The notes under the pieces were generated by a model. The model did not search any database. It was not told the origin of the DNA and worked only from the letters and a program-made list of their open reading frames with translations. Position numbers and translations under genes: made by a program. Below are positions 26,388 through 35,825 of a DNA stretch of 64,000 nucleotides, in pieces. The stretch's first letter is position 1, and each line of letters starts with the position of its first letter. The stretch comes from Stenotrophomonas lactitubi (GTDB lineage Bacteria > Pseudomonadota > Gammaproteobacteria > Xanthomonadales > Xanthomonadaceae). The DNA lies in contig NZ_PHQX01000001.1 of assembly GCF_002803515.1 (NCBI RefSeq), positions 2,852,001-2,916,000 of the forward strand, in the 5' to 3' direction.

Positions 26388-27107
26388 ATGAGCATGGGTA
26401 AACGCTTGTCCGCCGAGTTCCTCGGCACGTTCTGGCTGGTTCTGGGTGGCTGTGGCAGTGCTGTGCTGGCCGCCAAGTTCGGTGGCGACGGCAATCCGCT
26501 GGGTATCGGTTTCCTCGGCGTGGCGCTGGCCTTCGGCCTGACCGTGGTGACCGGCGCCTACGCGTTCGGCCATATCTCCGGTGCGCACTTCAATCCGGCG
26601 GTCAGCGTGGGCCTGTGGGCCGGCGGCCGCTTCCCGACCAAGGATCTGCTGCCCTACATCATCGCCCAGGTGGCCGGCGGCCTGCTGGCCGGCTTCATCC
26701 TGCTGCAGATCGCCTCCGGTGCCAGCGGCTTCGCCATTGATGGCAGCCAGGCGGGTGCGTTCGCCAGCAACGGCTATGGTGCGCTGTCGCCCGGTGGCTA
26801 CAGCGTGGCGGCCGCGTTCCTGTGCGAAGTGGTACTCACGGCAGTGTTCCTGATCGTGATCATGGGCGCGACCCATGGCAAGGCGCCGGCAGGTTTCGCG
26901 CCGCTGGCCATCGGCCTGGCCCTGACCCTGATCCACCTGATCAGCATTCCGGTCACCAATACGTCGGTGAACCCGGCCCGCTCCACGGCGGTGGCCTTCT
27001 TCGCCGGCAGCGGCGCAACCGGCCAGCTGTGGCTGTTCTGGGTCGCCCCGCTGCTGGGCGGTGCGATCGGCGGCATCATCTACAAGTGGATCGGCAACGA
27101 CCGCTGA
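26388..27107 (+). CDS. aqpZ: Aquaporin Z
   Basis: A 239-residue inner-membrane water channel with six membrane segments. Both pore motifs are present: GAHFNPAVS and SVNPARS. The selectivity-filter context matches AqpZ rather than glycerol facilitators. The ATG at 26388 has AAAGGAG 8 bases upstream; a GTG three codons earlier and an ATG two codons later are less well placed. A Clp/CRP-type palindrome lies just upstream, pointing to control by the DSF/c-di-GMP or carbon-related circuit. Confidence 0.95.
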   Translation: MSMGKRLSAEFLGTFWLVLGGCGSAVLAAKFGGDGNPLGIGFLGVALAFGLTVVTGAYAFGHISGAHFNPAVSVGLWAGGRFPTKDLLPYIIAQVAGGLLAGFILLQIASGASGFAIDGSQAGAFASNGYGALSPGGYSVAAAFLCEVVLTAVFLIVIMGATHGKAPAGFAPLAIGLALTLIHLISIPVTNTSVNPARSTAVAFFAGSGATGQLWLFWVAPLLGGAIGGIIYKWIGNDR

Positions 27108-27303
27108 GCCGTGACCGTGCCATTGCGGCCGACCTTCGGCCGCAATGGTTACGGATGTAACCGCGATTTGTGCGATCGCTCACGTTCCGTTAAGGTCTGG
27201 TCATCCGCCCGTGCTTTCGCCGGGCAGGACGGCATCCGGGGATGGAATGCCTCGGCCGCCGGTGACACCGGCGGTGCCAACGACACGCCACCTTGGGGGA
27301 TGC

Positions 27304-27762
27304 ATGAAGTTCGCGCCTGTTGTTTTGTCGAGCCTGCTGTTCGTTGCGGCGTCTGCCTGCGCGCAGGCCCCGGTCGAATGCCCTTCGTTGCCCGCCAGCA
27401 GCGGCCTGCAATGGCAGCAGCAGGTACAGTCCGGTTTCCTGATCTGCCGTGCGGCCACCGGCGACGGTCGCGAAGTGCTGAGCCTGATGCTCAGCCAGCG
27501 CGATCCGGGCATTCCCCTGACCCGCTCGCTGCGCCAGGAAAAGGGCAGCTTTGCCGGTGAATCGATGTACTGGTACCAGCCGGATCTGGGTGGCCAGCAG
27601 CCACCGGGTTATGCCGAACGCCGCATCAGCGTGGTCAAGCTGGACAAGGGTCGCTACGCGCAGATCGCGCTGTATCCCGACAGCTCCCAGGAACTGGGCA
27701 CACTGCAGCAGCTTGCGCAGGGCATGAACCTGACGCCCTCTGCCGTGGCCGACGGCCGCTGA
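27304..27762 (+). CDS. Exported protein of unknown function
   Basis: A 152-residue protein with a signal peptide (MKFAPVVLSSLLFVAASACAQA). The cysteine in ASACAQA could be a lipoprotein site, although the residue three before it is alanine, so simple cleavage after AQA is as likely. The mature part has CPSLPASSGLQWQ and CRAATGDGREVLSLMLS, with two cysteines that may form a disulfide, and no recognised domain. It follows aqpZ by 196 bases and is convergent with the second pirin gene. GGGGGA lies close upstream of the ATG. Confidence 0.65.
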   Translation: MKFAPVVLSSLLFVAASACAQAPVECPSLPASSGLQWQQQVQSGFLICRAATGDGREVLSLMLSQRDPGIPLTRSLRQEKGSFAGESMYWYQPDLGGQQPPGYAERRISVVKLDKGRYAQIALYPDSSQELGTLQQLAQGMNLTPSAVADGR

Positions 27763-27846
27763 GAGGCTGCGGGGATGACTGCATTGCAGCGTCCCCGCAG
27801 GATCCGGCACACCGGGCATCCGCCGGGCGTGGCCCGGCGCTGCCCG

Positions 27847-28698
27847 TCAGAATCTGCCTTCCTGGAAATCAACGAAGGCCTGCATCAGTTCTTCGCGGGT
27901 GTTCATCACGAACGGGCCGTGGCGCATCACCGGCTCGCGCAGCGGGCGACCCGCCACCAGGATCAACCGCGCACCGTCGCTACCTGCCGAAAGATGCAGC
28001 TGCTCGCCGCCGCCCAGCACCGCCAGTTCCTGCCGCGCCACGTCGCGCGCTGCATCCTGCTCGCCCACCGTCAGCCCGCCTTCGAACACGTAGACGAACG
28101 CGTTGTGGCCTTCCGGCAGCGCATAGGTCCAGGCGCGGTCGGCGGCCAGTTCGATATCCAGATACAGCGGATCGGTGGCGGGCTGCGCGATCGGGCCCGC
28201 CGTGCCCTCGACCGTGCCGGCGATCACCTTGACCTGCACGCCTTCGGCCGGCCGCACCACCGGAATCTTTTCGGGAGCGAATTCCTGGTACTTCGGCGCG
28301 GTCATCTTGTCGCGCGCCGGCAGGTTCACCCACAACTGGAAGCCGCGCATCTGCCCGCTTTCCTGCTCGGGCATCTCCGAATGCACCAGGCCACGGCCGG
28401 CGGTCATCCACTGCACGCTGCCCGGGGTCAGCAGGCCTTCGTTGCCGTGATTGTCGCGATGCCGCATGCGGCCATCGAGCATGTAGGTGACTGTCTCGAA
28501 ACCACGATGCGGATGCTCGGGGAAACCGGCGATGTAGTCCTCGGCACGATCGGTGCCGAACTCATCGAGCAGCAGGAACGGATCGAGGTCGGGCAGCGAC
28601 GGACCGCCGATGACCCGGGTCAGGCGAACACCGGCACCGTCGGAGGTGGGCATGCCACGGATGGTGCGCAGGACGCGGACCGGCTCGGGAAGGCTCAT
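27847..28698 (-). CDS. Pirin family protein (second of two)
   Basis: A 283-residue bicupin with the pirin metal motif FPEHPHRGFETVTYM and GRGLVHSEMP. The C-terminal cupin is longer and less conserved, as in YhaK/YhhW-type pirins. AGGAG lies 6 bases before the ATG. Its substrate is unknown; YhhW is a quercetinase. It is transcribed away from cstA (269-base divergent gap) and convergent with the exported protein gene. Confidence 0.9.
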   Translation of the reverse strand: MSLPEPVRVLRTIRGMPTSDGAGVRLTRVIGGPSLPDLDPFLLLDEFGTDRAEDYIAGFPEHPHRGFETVTYMLDGRMRHRDNHGNEGLLTPGSVQWMTAGRGLVHSEMPEQESGQMRGFQLWVNLPARDKMTAPKYQEFAPEKIPVVRPAEGVQVKVIAGTVEGTAGPIAQPATDPLYLDIELAADRAWTYALPEGHNAFVYVFEGGLTVGEQDAARDVARQELAVLGGGEQLHLSAGSDGARLILVAGRPLREPVMRHGPFVMNTREELMQAFVDFQEGRF

Positions 28699-28967
28699 GG
28701 TGACTCCTGTTGGATGGATGCCAGTAAAAATGGACGCTGCGGCGCGCAACGCCAATGGATGCCGTCGCAACCGATTGTTCCATCCCTGGTGTTCGCCGCA
28801 TGTCATGTCCGCACGCCGGCACCGCCTGCGTTGTGGGCAGCGAGGGAACATCGCCACCTGCCACCCCCATGTACGACCAAAGTACTACCGCAGAATGGTC
28901 CCGTGCACATTGACCCTGCCAGGGGCACGCGGGACTCTTTGCCTGTCTTTCCGGGAGAGAGCACCTC

Positions 28968-31049
28968 ATGAAAGGTTTTTCCAAAATAGGCTGGGCGGCC
29001 CTCGCCCTGCTCGGCGCGTTCTGCCTGGGTACGGTGGCGCTGCGGCGCGGTGAGCACATCAACGCGTTGTGGATCGTGGTGGCGGCGGTATCGCTGTACC
29101 TGGTCGCCTATCGCTTCTACAGCCTGTTCATCGCTGACAAGGTGATGCAGCTCGATCCGACCCGGGCCACCCCGGCGGTGATCAACAACGATGGCCTGGA
29201 TTACGTGCCGACCAACAAGCACGTGCTGTTCGGCCACCACTTTGCCGCCATTGCCGGTGCCGGCCCGCTGGTCGGCCCGGTGCTGGCCGCACAAATGGGC
29301 TACCTGCCCGGCCTGCTGTGGCTGGTGGTCGGCGTGGTGCTGGCCGGCGCTGTGCAGGACTTCATGGTCCTGTTCCTGTCCAGCCGCCGCAACGGCCGCT
29401 CACTGGGTGACCTGGTGCGCGAGGAAATGGGCCAGGTGCCCGGCACCATCGCGTTGTTCGGTGCCTTCCTGATCATGATCATCATCCTGGCCGTGCTGGC
29501 GATGGTGGTGGTCAAGGCGCTGGCGGAAAGCCCGTGGGGCATGTTCACGGTGATCGCCACGATGCCCATCGCGATCCTGATGGGCGTCTACATGCGCTAC
29601 ATCCGGCCAGGCAAGATCGGTGAGATCTCGGTGGTGGGCCTGGTGCTGCTGCTCGCCGCGATCTGGTTCGGCGGCAAGGTGGCAGCAGACCCGACCTGGG
29701 GCCCGGCCTTCACCTTCACCGGCACCCAGATCACCTGGATGCTGATCGGCTACGGTTTCGTCGCCTCGGTGCTGCCGGTGTGGCTGCTGCTGGCACCCCG
29801 CGACTACCTGTCGACCTTCCTGAAGATCGGCACGATCATCGCGCTGGCCATCGGCATCCTGGTGGTGATGCCGGAACTGAAGATGCCGGCACTGACCCAG
29901 TTCGCTGCCAGCGGCGACGGCCCGGTGTGGAAGGGCGGCATGTTCCCGTTCCTGTTCATCACCATCGCCTGCGGCGCGGTGTCGGGCTTCCATGCACTGA
30001 TTTCTTCGGGTACCACACCGAAGCTGTTGGCCAATGAAGCGCACATGCGCTACATCGGCTACGGCGGCATGTTGATGGAATCGTTCGTGGCCGTGATGGC
30101 ACTGGTGGCCGCTTCGATCATCGATCCGGGCATCTACTTCGCGATGAACAGCCCGGCAGCCGTGATCGGTGCCGATGCAGCGTCCGCCGCGCACTACATC
30201 ACCAATACCTGGGGCTTCACCATCACTCCCGAACAGCTGACGGCCACGGCCGCAGCGATCGGTGAGCCGACCATCCTGCACCGTGCCGGTGGTGCGCCCA
30301 CCCTGGCGGTGGGCATCGCGCAGATCCTGCATGAGGCGATCCCCAGCAGCAGCGACGCGATGATGGCGTTCTGGTACCACTTCGCCATTCTGTTCGAAGC
30401 ACTGTTCATCCTCACCGCTGTGGATGCGGGCACCCGTGCCGGTCGCTTCATGCTGCAGGACCTGCTCGGCAACTTCATTCCTGCACTGAAGAAGACCGAA
30501 TCGTGGACCGCCAACATCATCGGTACGGCCGGCTGCGTGGCGCTGTGGGGCTACCTGCTGTACACCGGCGTGGTCGATCCGTTCGGCGGCATCCAGACGT
30601 TGTGGCCGTTGTTCGGCATCTCCAACCAGATGCTGGCGGGCATCGCGCTGATGCTGGGTACGGTGGTGCTGTTCAAGATGAAGCGCGACCGCTACGCGTG
30701 GGTCACTGCGGTGCCTGCGGTGTGGCTGCTGATCTGCACCACCTACGCCGGCTTCATCAAGATCTTCGACAGCAATCCGGCGCAGGGCTTCCTGGCCCAG
30801 GCACACAAGTTCCAGGACGCCCTGGCCAGCGGCACCATCACCGCACCGGCAAAGTCGGTCGCACAGATGCAGCAGATCGTGGTCAACGCCTATGTCAACA
30901 CCGGCTTGACTGCGCTGTTCCTGCTGGTGGTGGCGTCGGTGCTGGTGTATTCGATCAAGACGATCGTGGCGGCGCGCCGCAATCCGCAGCGCAGCGACCG
31001 CGAGACCCCGTACGTGGCCCTCAAGCCGCATGAAATGGTGGACCTGTAA
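28968..31049 (+). CDS. cstA: Carbon starvation protein CstA
   Basis: A 693-residue inner-membrane transporter of the CstA/BtsT family with about 16-18 hydrophobic segments, for pyruvate or peptides. Family segments seen include [41 protein letters not shown] and the [19 protein letters not shown] loop. The N-terminal region ([21 protein letters not shown]) is typical. GGGAGAGAG precedes the ATG. Its stop overlaps the start of the YbdD-like gene (TAATG), the conserved partner. BtsT is a pyruvate/H+ symporter; which substrate this protein uses is not decided by sequence. Confidence 0.93.
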   Translation: MKGFSKIGWAALALLGAFCLGTVALRRGEHINALWIVVAAVSLYLVAYRFYSLFIADKVMQLDPTRATPAVINNDGLDYVPTNKHVLFGHHFAAIAGAGPLVGPVLAAQMGYLPGLLWLVVGVVLAGAVQDFMVLFLSSRRNGRSLGDLVREEMGQVPGTIALFGAFLIMIIILAVLAMVVVKALAESPWGMFTVIATMPIAILMGVYMRYIRPGKIGEISVVGLVLLLAAIWFGGKVAADPTWGPAFTFTGTQITWMLIGYGFVASVLPVWLLLAPRDYLSTFLKIGTIIALAIGILVVMPELKMPALTQFAASGDGPVWKGGMFPFLFITIACGAVSGFHALISSGTTPKLLANEAHMRYIGYGGMLMESFVAVMALVAASIIDPGIYFAMNSPAAVIGADAASAAHYITNTWGFTITPEQLTATAAAIGEPTILHRAGGAPTLAVGIAQILHEAIPSSSDAMMAFWYHFAILFEALFILTAVDAGTRAGRFMLQDLLGNFIPALKKTESWTANIIGTAGCVALWGYLLYTGVVDPFGGIQTLWPLFGISNQMLAGIALMLGTVVLFKMKRDRYAWVTAVPAVWLLICTTYAGFIKIFDSNPAQGFLAQAHKFQDALASGTITAPAKSVAQMQQIVVNAYVNTGLTALFLLVVASVLVYSIKTIVAARRNPQRSDRETPYVALKPHEMVDL

Positions 31050-31273
31050 TGAGTACGCAACTGGTTCCGGTGGGGCAGTACCAGGCGCATCGCCGCCTAT
31101 GGCGACGCCTGGTGCAGACGGCGCGGCTGTGCTGCGGCATTCCCGACTACGACAACTATGTGCGGCATGTGCGGGAGAAGCATCCGGACCGCGAGCCGAT
31201 GGACTACAAGACGTTCTTCCGCGAGCGGCAGGAAGCGCGGTATGGCGGCCGCAACGGTGGTCGCTGCTGTTGA
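31049..31273 (+). CDS. YbdD/YjiX family small protein
   Basis: A 74-residue DUF466 protein always found with CstA or BtsT. The conserved core [20 protein letters not shown] and the following [16 protein letters not shown] are present. It is thought to assist the transporter, but its mechanism is not known. The ATG shares a base with the cstA stop (TAATG), so the two are co-translated. The double-cysteine end (GGRCC) is common in the family. Confidence 0.92.
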   Translation: MSTQLVPVGQYQAHRRLWRRLVQTARLCCGIPDYDNYVRHVREKHPDREPMDYKTFFRERQEARYGGRNGGRCC

Positions 31274-31373
31274 AGTGTGAAGTGGGTGCCGGGCTTGCAG
31301 CCCGGCGCCCGCAGAAGCGACGGCAACTGCAACTGCAACGGCCGAAGCGTCGGCTCTGGGTTTCTGTTTGGTT

Positions 31374-31477
31374 GGCGGGGCGGTGTGGGCTTGCAGGACA
31401 CGCCGTAAACCCGTCCATGGGGGCTCGATGGCGCCATCCATGGCGCCAACGGTCCTGCAAGCCCACACCGCCCCGCC
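31374..31477 (+). repeat. 52-nt-loop stem-loop C1
   Basis: Arms 31374-31399 and 31452-31477 pair perfectly over 26 bp. Loop 31400-31451 is 52 nt and differs from the B1 loop at only one position. Confidence 0.9.
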
Positions 31478-31511
31478 TTTGACAGATTTCCGGTGACGGC
31501 GCGAAACATCT

Positions 31512-31551
31512 GGGGTCGGATCCGTTTTCCTTGGAAAACGGATCCGACCCC
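31512..31551. repeat. GGGGTCGGATCC palindrome in composite C
   Basis: GGGGTCGGATCCGTTTTCC (31512-31530) is perfectly inverted at 31533-31551 with a 2-base gap and is followed by TTCTTTGTT, so it could work as a terminator. A near-identical palindrome occurs in composite D. Confidence 0.85.
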
Positions 31552-31625
31552 TTCTTTGTTCATGGAGACCGATGGAATTCATCCAGGGATGGGATGGATC
31601 CAGCAGATCGCGGAAAACTGTCGGA

Positions 31626-31727
31626 GGCGGGGTGGGTCCGGTTGCGGGGGTGTCCGCGGCATGGATGCCGCGGCCAAGCCCCCAGGGATGGGTTTACGGC
31701 GTCCCCCGCAACCGGACCCACCCCGCC
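31626..31727 (-). repeat. 52-nt-loop stem-loop C2 (inverted)
   Basis: Arms 31626-31650 and 31703-31727 pair perfectly over 25 bp. Loop 31651-31702 is 52 nt; on the minus strand it has inner hairpins CCCATCCCTGGG and CCGCGGCATCCATGCCGCGG. Confidence 0.9.
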
Positions 31728-31822
31728 ATCCCACGGTATGCCCGCTGTTGCTGTTGCTGTATGAGGTTGCCTGCCAGCGGCCGGCACTACCGCGGGTGCC
31801 GGGCGCCGCCCGGCTGGACTAC

Positions 31823-33079
31823 TCAGCCGTTGGCCATCCACTTCAGGATCAGCCCGGTCACGTATGCCAGTCCGGTACCGGTGGCATAACCGACTGTGCC
31901 GAGCAGCACGCCCACCGGCGCCAGCGTCGGATGGAACGCTGCTGCCACCACCGGTGCCGACGCTGCCGCACCGATGTTGCCCTGCGAACCAATCGCGAAG
32001 AAGAACAGCGGCGCGCGCACCAGCTTGGCAACGATCCACAGCACCAGCACGTGGGTGGCCATCCAGATCGCACCGAGCAGGAACAACCACGGACGATCCA
32101 GCAGCGAGAGCAGGTTCATCTGCATGCCGATGCAGGCGATCAGGAAGTACAGGAACACGGTGCCCAGACGCGAAGCACCGGCGGCTTCCAGCCGTCGTGC
32201 ACGGGTGAAGCTGAGGGTCAGGCCCATCGCAGTGGACAGCAGGATCACCCAGACGAACTGGCTGTCGAGGCTGAACTGGCTGGCCCAGCTGACATTGGCC
32301 TTGAACCAGCCGGACAACGGTGCGGCGATGGCATGGGCCAGGCCGACGCCGCCCAGTGCGACGCCGACAATCACCATCAGGTCGGTCATGCTGGGGATGC
32401 GTGCGTTCTGCGCGTCGTAGGCGCTGATGCGCGCCTTCATCTCATCGATGGCGCGTGTGTCGGCCCCGTTGCGGGCATCGATCTGCTGCGCGCGGTTGGC
32501 CATGAACAGCAGGATCGCCATCCACAGGCTGGCGCAGGCCACGTCGACCACGGCGAACTGGCCGAAGGTGGTGGCATCGGTGCCGAACACTTCGCGCATG
32601 GCAACCATGTTGGCGCCACCGCCGATCCAGCTGCCGGCCAATGCGGCCATCCCGGCCCAGGTGTCACCGGCCACGGTTTCCGGGTGGATCAGTTTCATCA
32701 CCTGGAAGGAGACGATGGCACCGAGCATGATGCCGGCGGTGCCGGCGCAGAACACCAGCAGCAGCTTCGGGCCGAGCTTGGCGATGCCTTTCAGGTCGAT
32801 CGACAGGGTCAGCAGGACCAATGCCGCCGGCAGCAGCACGTCACGTGCGACCGGGTTGTACAACGAGGTGTTGTGGCCATCGATGACACCGGCGGTGTTG
32901 TAGATGGCGGGGATGAAATAGCACAGCAGCAGTGCGGGTACCCAGGCGAAGATCTTCTTCAGCAAGGGCGTTGGGCCACTGGCAGCCCAGAAGATCAGGG
33001 CGAGGGTGGCGGCAATCAGACCAAGGCCAACGATGTCGTTGCTGATCAGGGCAGTAGCGGTAGCGGGTTCGGTCGGCAT
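31823..33079 (-). CDS. DUF819 family membrane protein
   Basis: A 418-residue polytopic inner-membrane protein with about 11-12 hydrophobic segments. Conserved features of the family are GSWIGGGANMVAMREVFG, a duplicated architecture and GSQGNIGAAASAPVVAA near the C-terminus. The family is related to transporters of the YjcL type, but no substrate is known. AGAGG lies 4 bases before the ATG. A terminator-like hairpin sits in the 5' leader at 33105-33133, which may attenuate transcription. The gene is convergent with composite C. Confidence 0.88.
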   Translation of the reverse strand: MPTEPATATALISNDIVGLGLIAATLALIFWAASGPTPLLKKIFAWVPALLLCYFIPAIYNTAGVIDGHNTSLYNPVARDVLLPAALVLLTLSIDLKGIAKLGPKLLLVFCAGTAGIMLGAIVSFQVMKLIHPETVAGDTWAGMAALAGSWIGGGANMVAMREVFGTDATTFGQFAVVDVACASLWMAILLFMANRAQQIDARNGADTRAIDEMKARISAYDAQNARIPSMTDLMVIVGVALGGVGLAHAIAAPLSGWFKANVSWASQFSLDSQFVWVILLSTAMGLTLSFTRARRLEAAGASRLGTVFLYFLIACIGMQMNLLSLLDRPWLFLLGAIWMATHVLVLWIVAKLVRAPLFFFAIGSQGNIGAAASAPVVAAAFHPTLAPVGVLLGTVGYATGTGLAYVTGLILKWMANG

Positions 33080-33104
33080 GGGATCCTCTGTCGATCGAAA
33101 GAGC

Positions 33105-33133
33105 GGAAAAGAAAAGCGCCGCATAAGCGGCGC
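33105..33133 (-). terminator. Terminator-like hairpin in the DUF819 leader
   Basis: On the minus strand GCGCCGC-TTAT-GCGGCGC (33133-33116) is followed by TTTTCTTTTCC. It lies 37 bases upstream of the DUF819 ATG. No minus-strand gene ends here, so it cannot serve an upstream gene and may act as an attenuator. Confidence 0.55.
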
Positions 33134-33235
33134 GGGTCGAAATTAACATAGTCTTCACGCAGGGTCATGCTGCGCTGCTTGCGGCAACGCGCGGGCCTGC
33201 CGAGAATCGCAGCATTCCCTTCTGGAGCCTGCCCC

Positions 33236-33625
33236 ATGCAACTCGGCGCTTTTTCAGTCAGCCTGGCGGTGAAGGACCTGGCCACCTCGCGTGCGTTCTA
33301 TGAGGCGCTCGGGTTCTCGGTAACCGGTGGTGATGCGGCGCAGAACTGGCTGGTACTGCGCAACAACGGCATCGTGGTCGGCCTGTTCCAGGGCATGTTC
33401 GAGGGCAACCTGCTGACCTTCAATCCCGGCTGGGACCAGCACAAGCAGGAACTGGCCTCCTTCCAGGACATACGTGAGATACAGGCCGAACTGGATACCA
33501 AGGGCATTGAACTGGCGCTCCGCACCGATCCTGATGGCCAGGGCACGGGCTACCTGCAGCTGGCTGATCCCGACGGCAATGTGATCCTGATCGACCAGCA
33601 TGTGGCGCGGCCGACGGCGCGGTGA
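33236..33625 (+). CDS. VOC/glyoxalase-fold protein
   Basis: A 129-residue protein with the paired beta-alpha-beta-beta-beta units of the vicinal oxygen chelate superfamily: [21 protein letters not shown] in the first half and [17 protein letters not shown] in the second. Members include lactoylglutathione lyase, dioxygenases and antibiotic-binding proteins; the reaction here is unknown. GGAG lies 8 bases before the ATG. It is divergent from the DUF819 gene and convergent with the sensor kinase gene, with two GTAG-type hairpins after its stop. Confidence 0.85.
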   Translation: MQLGAFSVSLAVKDLATSRAFYEALGFSVTGGDAAQNWLVLRNNGIVVGLFQGMFEGNLLTFNPGWDQHKQELASFQDIREIQAELDTKGIELALRTDPDGQGTGYLQLADPDGNVILIDQHVARPTAR

Positions 33626-33636
33626 CGCGGCCAGCG

Positions 33637-33706
33637 TGCCAACCAAGGTTGGCACCTACCAGAACGCACGCGGCCATTGCCTGGTAGGCGTCGACCTCGG
33701 TCGACG
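33637..33706. repeat. Inverted pair of GTAG (SMAG-type) hairpins
   Basis: TGCCAACCAAGGTTGGCACC ending CTAC (33637-33659, GTAG-headed on the minus strand) and GTAGGCGTCGACCTCGGTCG (33684-33706) form a head-out pair, as described for SMAG elements of S. maltophilia. It lies between convergent genes. Confidence 0.75.
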
Positions 33707-33712
33707 GACAGG

Positions 33713-35011
33713 TCAGCCTGGCCGCGATGTACCAAAGTCGAGCGAGGCCAGGGTGCCGCGCGGCTCACAGGGCTGCAGCTGCAGGGTCCAGCCCAGGTGT
33801 TCGCACAGCCGCGCGATCAGTTCCAGGCCGATGCCGCCGCGGTCACCACGCTCCCCGCGTGCCATCCGCGCATGGATCGCAGCGATCTCTTCCGGACTCA
33901 TGCCATGGCCGGGGTCCTGCAGGGTCAACACCGCTGCCGAGGTCAGGCGCAGCTCGATATGACCGCGCCCGCTGTTCTCGATGGCATTGCGCAGCAGGTT
34001 GCCGATCGCTGCCTGCACCACGGCCAAGGGTGCAACGATGTCCACCGGCGCAGCCTGGATGCCGATGCTCAGGTCCTTGTCGCCCAGCAGATGGCGATGG
34101 TCGTCGACTATCTCCGGCAGCAGCTGGTCCAGGGCGATGCGCTCGGCGCGGCTGGCCAGACGTGCGGGATCACGCGCCAGCACCAGCAACAACTCGATCA
34201 GCTGCTCGACGCCCTGCGCGGTACGCAGTACGCGCTGCATCTGCTGGCGTGCGCGCTCGGGCAGGCCCGGCTGTTCCAGGGCCAGCTCGGCGGCACCGGT
34301 CATCACCGCGATCGGCGTGCGCAGTTCATGGCTCGCGGTGCTGATGAACACCCGCTCACGCTCGACGAACTGCTCGTTGCGATCAAGGTAATCGTTCAGC
34401 GCATCGGCAATGGTATGCAGCTCGGAACTGCCTCGCGGGTCGACGTGGATGCGCTGGCCCTGCACGCCAGGCCGCAGTGCACCGATGTGCTGGGCCAGCA
34501 GGCTCAACGGGCGCACCATGCGCTCCATGCCGAACGAGGCCATCAACACGGTGACGAAGATCATGATGATGCCGGCGAGCATCACCCAGCGTGTGGCGAA
34601 CTGTTCCAGGTCGTGGAAATCGGAGATGTCCAGGGCCAGCGCAACCCGTCCCATCGAACCGGTATCGCGCACCATCACCGCCGTCTCGCGCTCGCCGATC
34701 ATCACCCCGTCATGCAACCCCGGATGCAGGGTGCGCAGGCTGGCGGGCATGTTGGCTTCGTTGAAGCGGAACAGGCTGAGCGTGTCCGAGTCCTGCCAGC
34801 GATAGTGCGGCTCGTGCTCGGTGTGATCGACAATGCTGTCCAGTTCCGAATTGAGCAGCGCGCGCCACGCGGCATGCTCGGCGTGTTCGTGCACGTAGTT
34901 GCCCACGCTGAACACTGCCAGCGAGATCAACGCCAGGTAGCCCAGCAGCCACCACACCACCCGCCGGTACAGCGGGCCCGGTTTACGCGCCATCGTCATC
35001 GTTCCGTGCAT
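33713..35011 (-). CDS. Sensor histidine kinase (ColS-like)
   Basis: A 432-residue membrane kinase. Two membrane segments (VVWWLLGYLALISLAVFSVG and WVMLAGIIMIFVTVLMASFG) frame a short periplasmic sensor region rich in histidine, glutamate and aspartate (HTEHEPHYRW), then HAMP, the phosphorylation motif SHELRTPIAVM and an ATPase domain with LLRNAIENS and GIGLELIARLCEHLG. The start overlaps the regulator gene by 29 bases; two further ATGs lie 4 and 6 codons later. The acidic/histidine-rich sensor and the neighbouring lipid A genes resemble ColS, which senses zinc or iron; the identity is inferred. Confidence 0.85.
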   Translation of the reverse strand: MHGTMTMARKPGPLYRRVVWWLLGYLALISLAVFSVGNYVHEHAEHAAWRALLNSELDSIVDHTEHEPHYRWQDSDTLSLFRFNEANMPASLRTLHPGLHDGVMIGERETAVMVRDTGSMGRVALALDISDFHDLEQFATRWVMLAGIIMIFVTVLMASFGMERMVRPLSLLAQHIGALRPGVQGQRIHVDPRGSSELHTIADALNDYLDRNEQFVERERVFISTASHELRTPIAVMTGAAELALEQPGLPERARQQMQRVLRTAQGVEQLIELLLVLARDPARLASRAERIALDQLLPEIVDDHRHLLGDKDLSIGIQAAPVDIVAPLAVVQAAIGNLLRNAIENSGRGHIELRLTSAAVLTLQDPGHGMSPEEIAAIHARMARGERGDRGGIGLELIARLCEHLGWTLQLQPCEPRGTLASLDFGTSRPG

Positions 35012-35693
35012 CGGCGCCTGCAGTAGACGCCAGCCGGTAGCCGACCCGCGGCAGGGTATGGATCAGCTTGTCGGCAAACGGACCGTCCACGCTGCGCCGC
35101 AGCTCGTACACATGCGAGCGCAGCAGGTCGCCATCCGGCGGCTCATCACCCCACAGGGCGAACTCCAGCTGCTGCCGGGTCACCGCACCCGGGCTGGCCC
35201 GCATCAGCACTTCCAGCAGCTTGCGGCAGGCCGGGTACAGGTGCAGCACCTGGCCGGCACGCTGCGCCTCCAGGGTCGCCAGGTCCAGCACCAGGTCGCC
35301 CACCTGCAGGCGCTTGCGCGGATTGCGGCCCTGCGCGCGCAGCAGCAGCGCCTCCAGGCGCACTTCCAGTTCCGGCAGAGCGAATGGTTTGGTCAGGTAG
35401 TCATCCGCGCCGGCACGGAAGCCCGCGATCTTGTCCGGCAGTTCATCGCGCGCGGTCAGCATGATCACCGGCACTTCCGAGGCGTGCTCGGAACGCAGCC
35501 GGCGCAGCACCTCCGGGCCCTCCATGCGCGGCAGCATCCAGTCCAGGATCACCGCGTCGTACGGGTGGCTGCCGGCCAGGTGCAGGCCGGTGATGCCATC
35601 CGGGGCAACGTCCAGCACATGCCCGCGCGACTCGAAGTAGTCGAACAGGTTGGCCACCAGCTGGCGGTTGTCCTCGATCACCAACAGGCGCAT
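34983..35693 (-). CDS. OmpR-type response regulator (ColR-like)
   Basis: A 236-residue DNA-binding regulator. The receiver domain (LLVIEDNRQLVANLFDYFES, phosphoacceptor in VILDWMLPRMEG, KPF at about 102-104) is followed by a winged-helix domain (RQQLEFALWGDEPPDGDLLR, HTLPRVGYRL). The N-terminus is very close to ColR proteins. It overlaps the kinase gene and is divergent from the ArnT-like gene, which it probably controls together with the PAP2 and EptA genes. In Pseudomonas ColRS regulates eptA and arn genes; the same role is inferred here from position. Confidence 0.88.
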   Translation of the reverse strand: MRLLVIEDNRQLVANLFDYFESRGHVLDVAPDGITGLHLAGSHPYDAVILDWMLPRMEGPEVLRRLRSEHASEVPVIMLTARDELPDKIAGFRAGADDYLTKPFALPELEVRLEALLLRAQGRNPRKRLQVGDLVLDLATLEAQRAGQVLHLYPACRKLLEVLMRASPGAVTRQQLEFALWGDEPPDGDLLRSHVYELRRSVDGPFADKLIHTLPRVGYRLASTAGADARNDDDGA

Positions 35694-35825
35694 GCACGAA
35701 ACATCCACGGGAAGTGCCACCATGGTAGCGCCGCGGATGTCGGAATGCGGTCGCCTTGGCGGCGGCTCTGACGGCTTTCCCACGTGCCCCTCATCAGAAT
35801 GGCCGTTTTGCTGCCGGAGCCCCCC

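Larger units (their letters stand above)
31285..31816. repeat. Composite mirrored repeat C
   Basis: Fills the gap between the YbdD-like gene and the convergent DUF819 gene. In order: hairpin GCCGGGCTTGCAGCCCGGC (31288-31306), GCCCGCAGAAGC, a GGCAACTGCAACTGCAACGG tract, stem-loop C1, TTTGACAGATTTCC, the palindrome at 31512-31551, GGAAAACTGTCGG, inverted stem-loop C2, CCATCCCACGG, a CTGTTGCTGTTGC tract and hairpin GCCGGGCGCCGCCCGGC (31798-31814). Confidence 0.85.
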
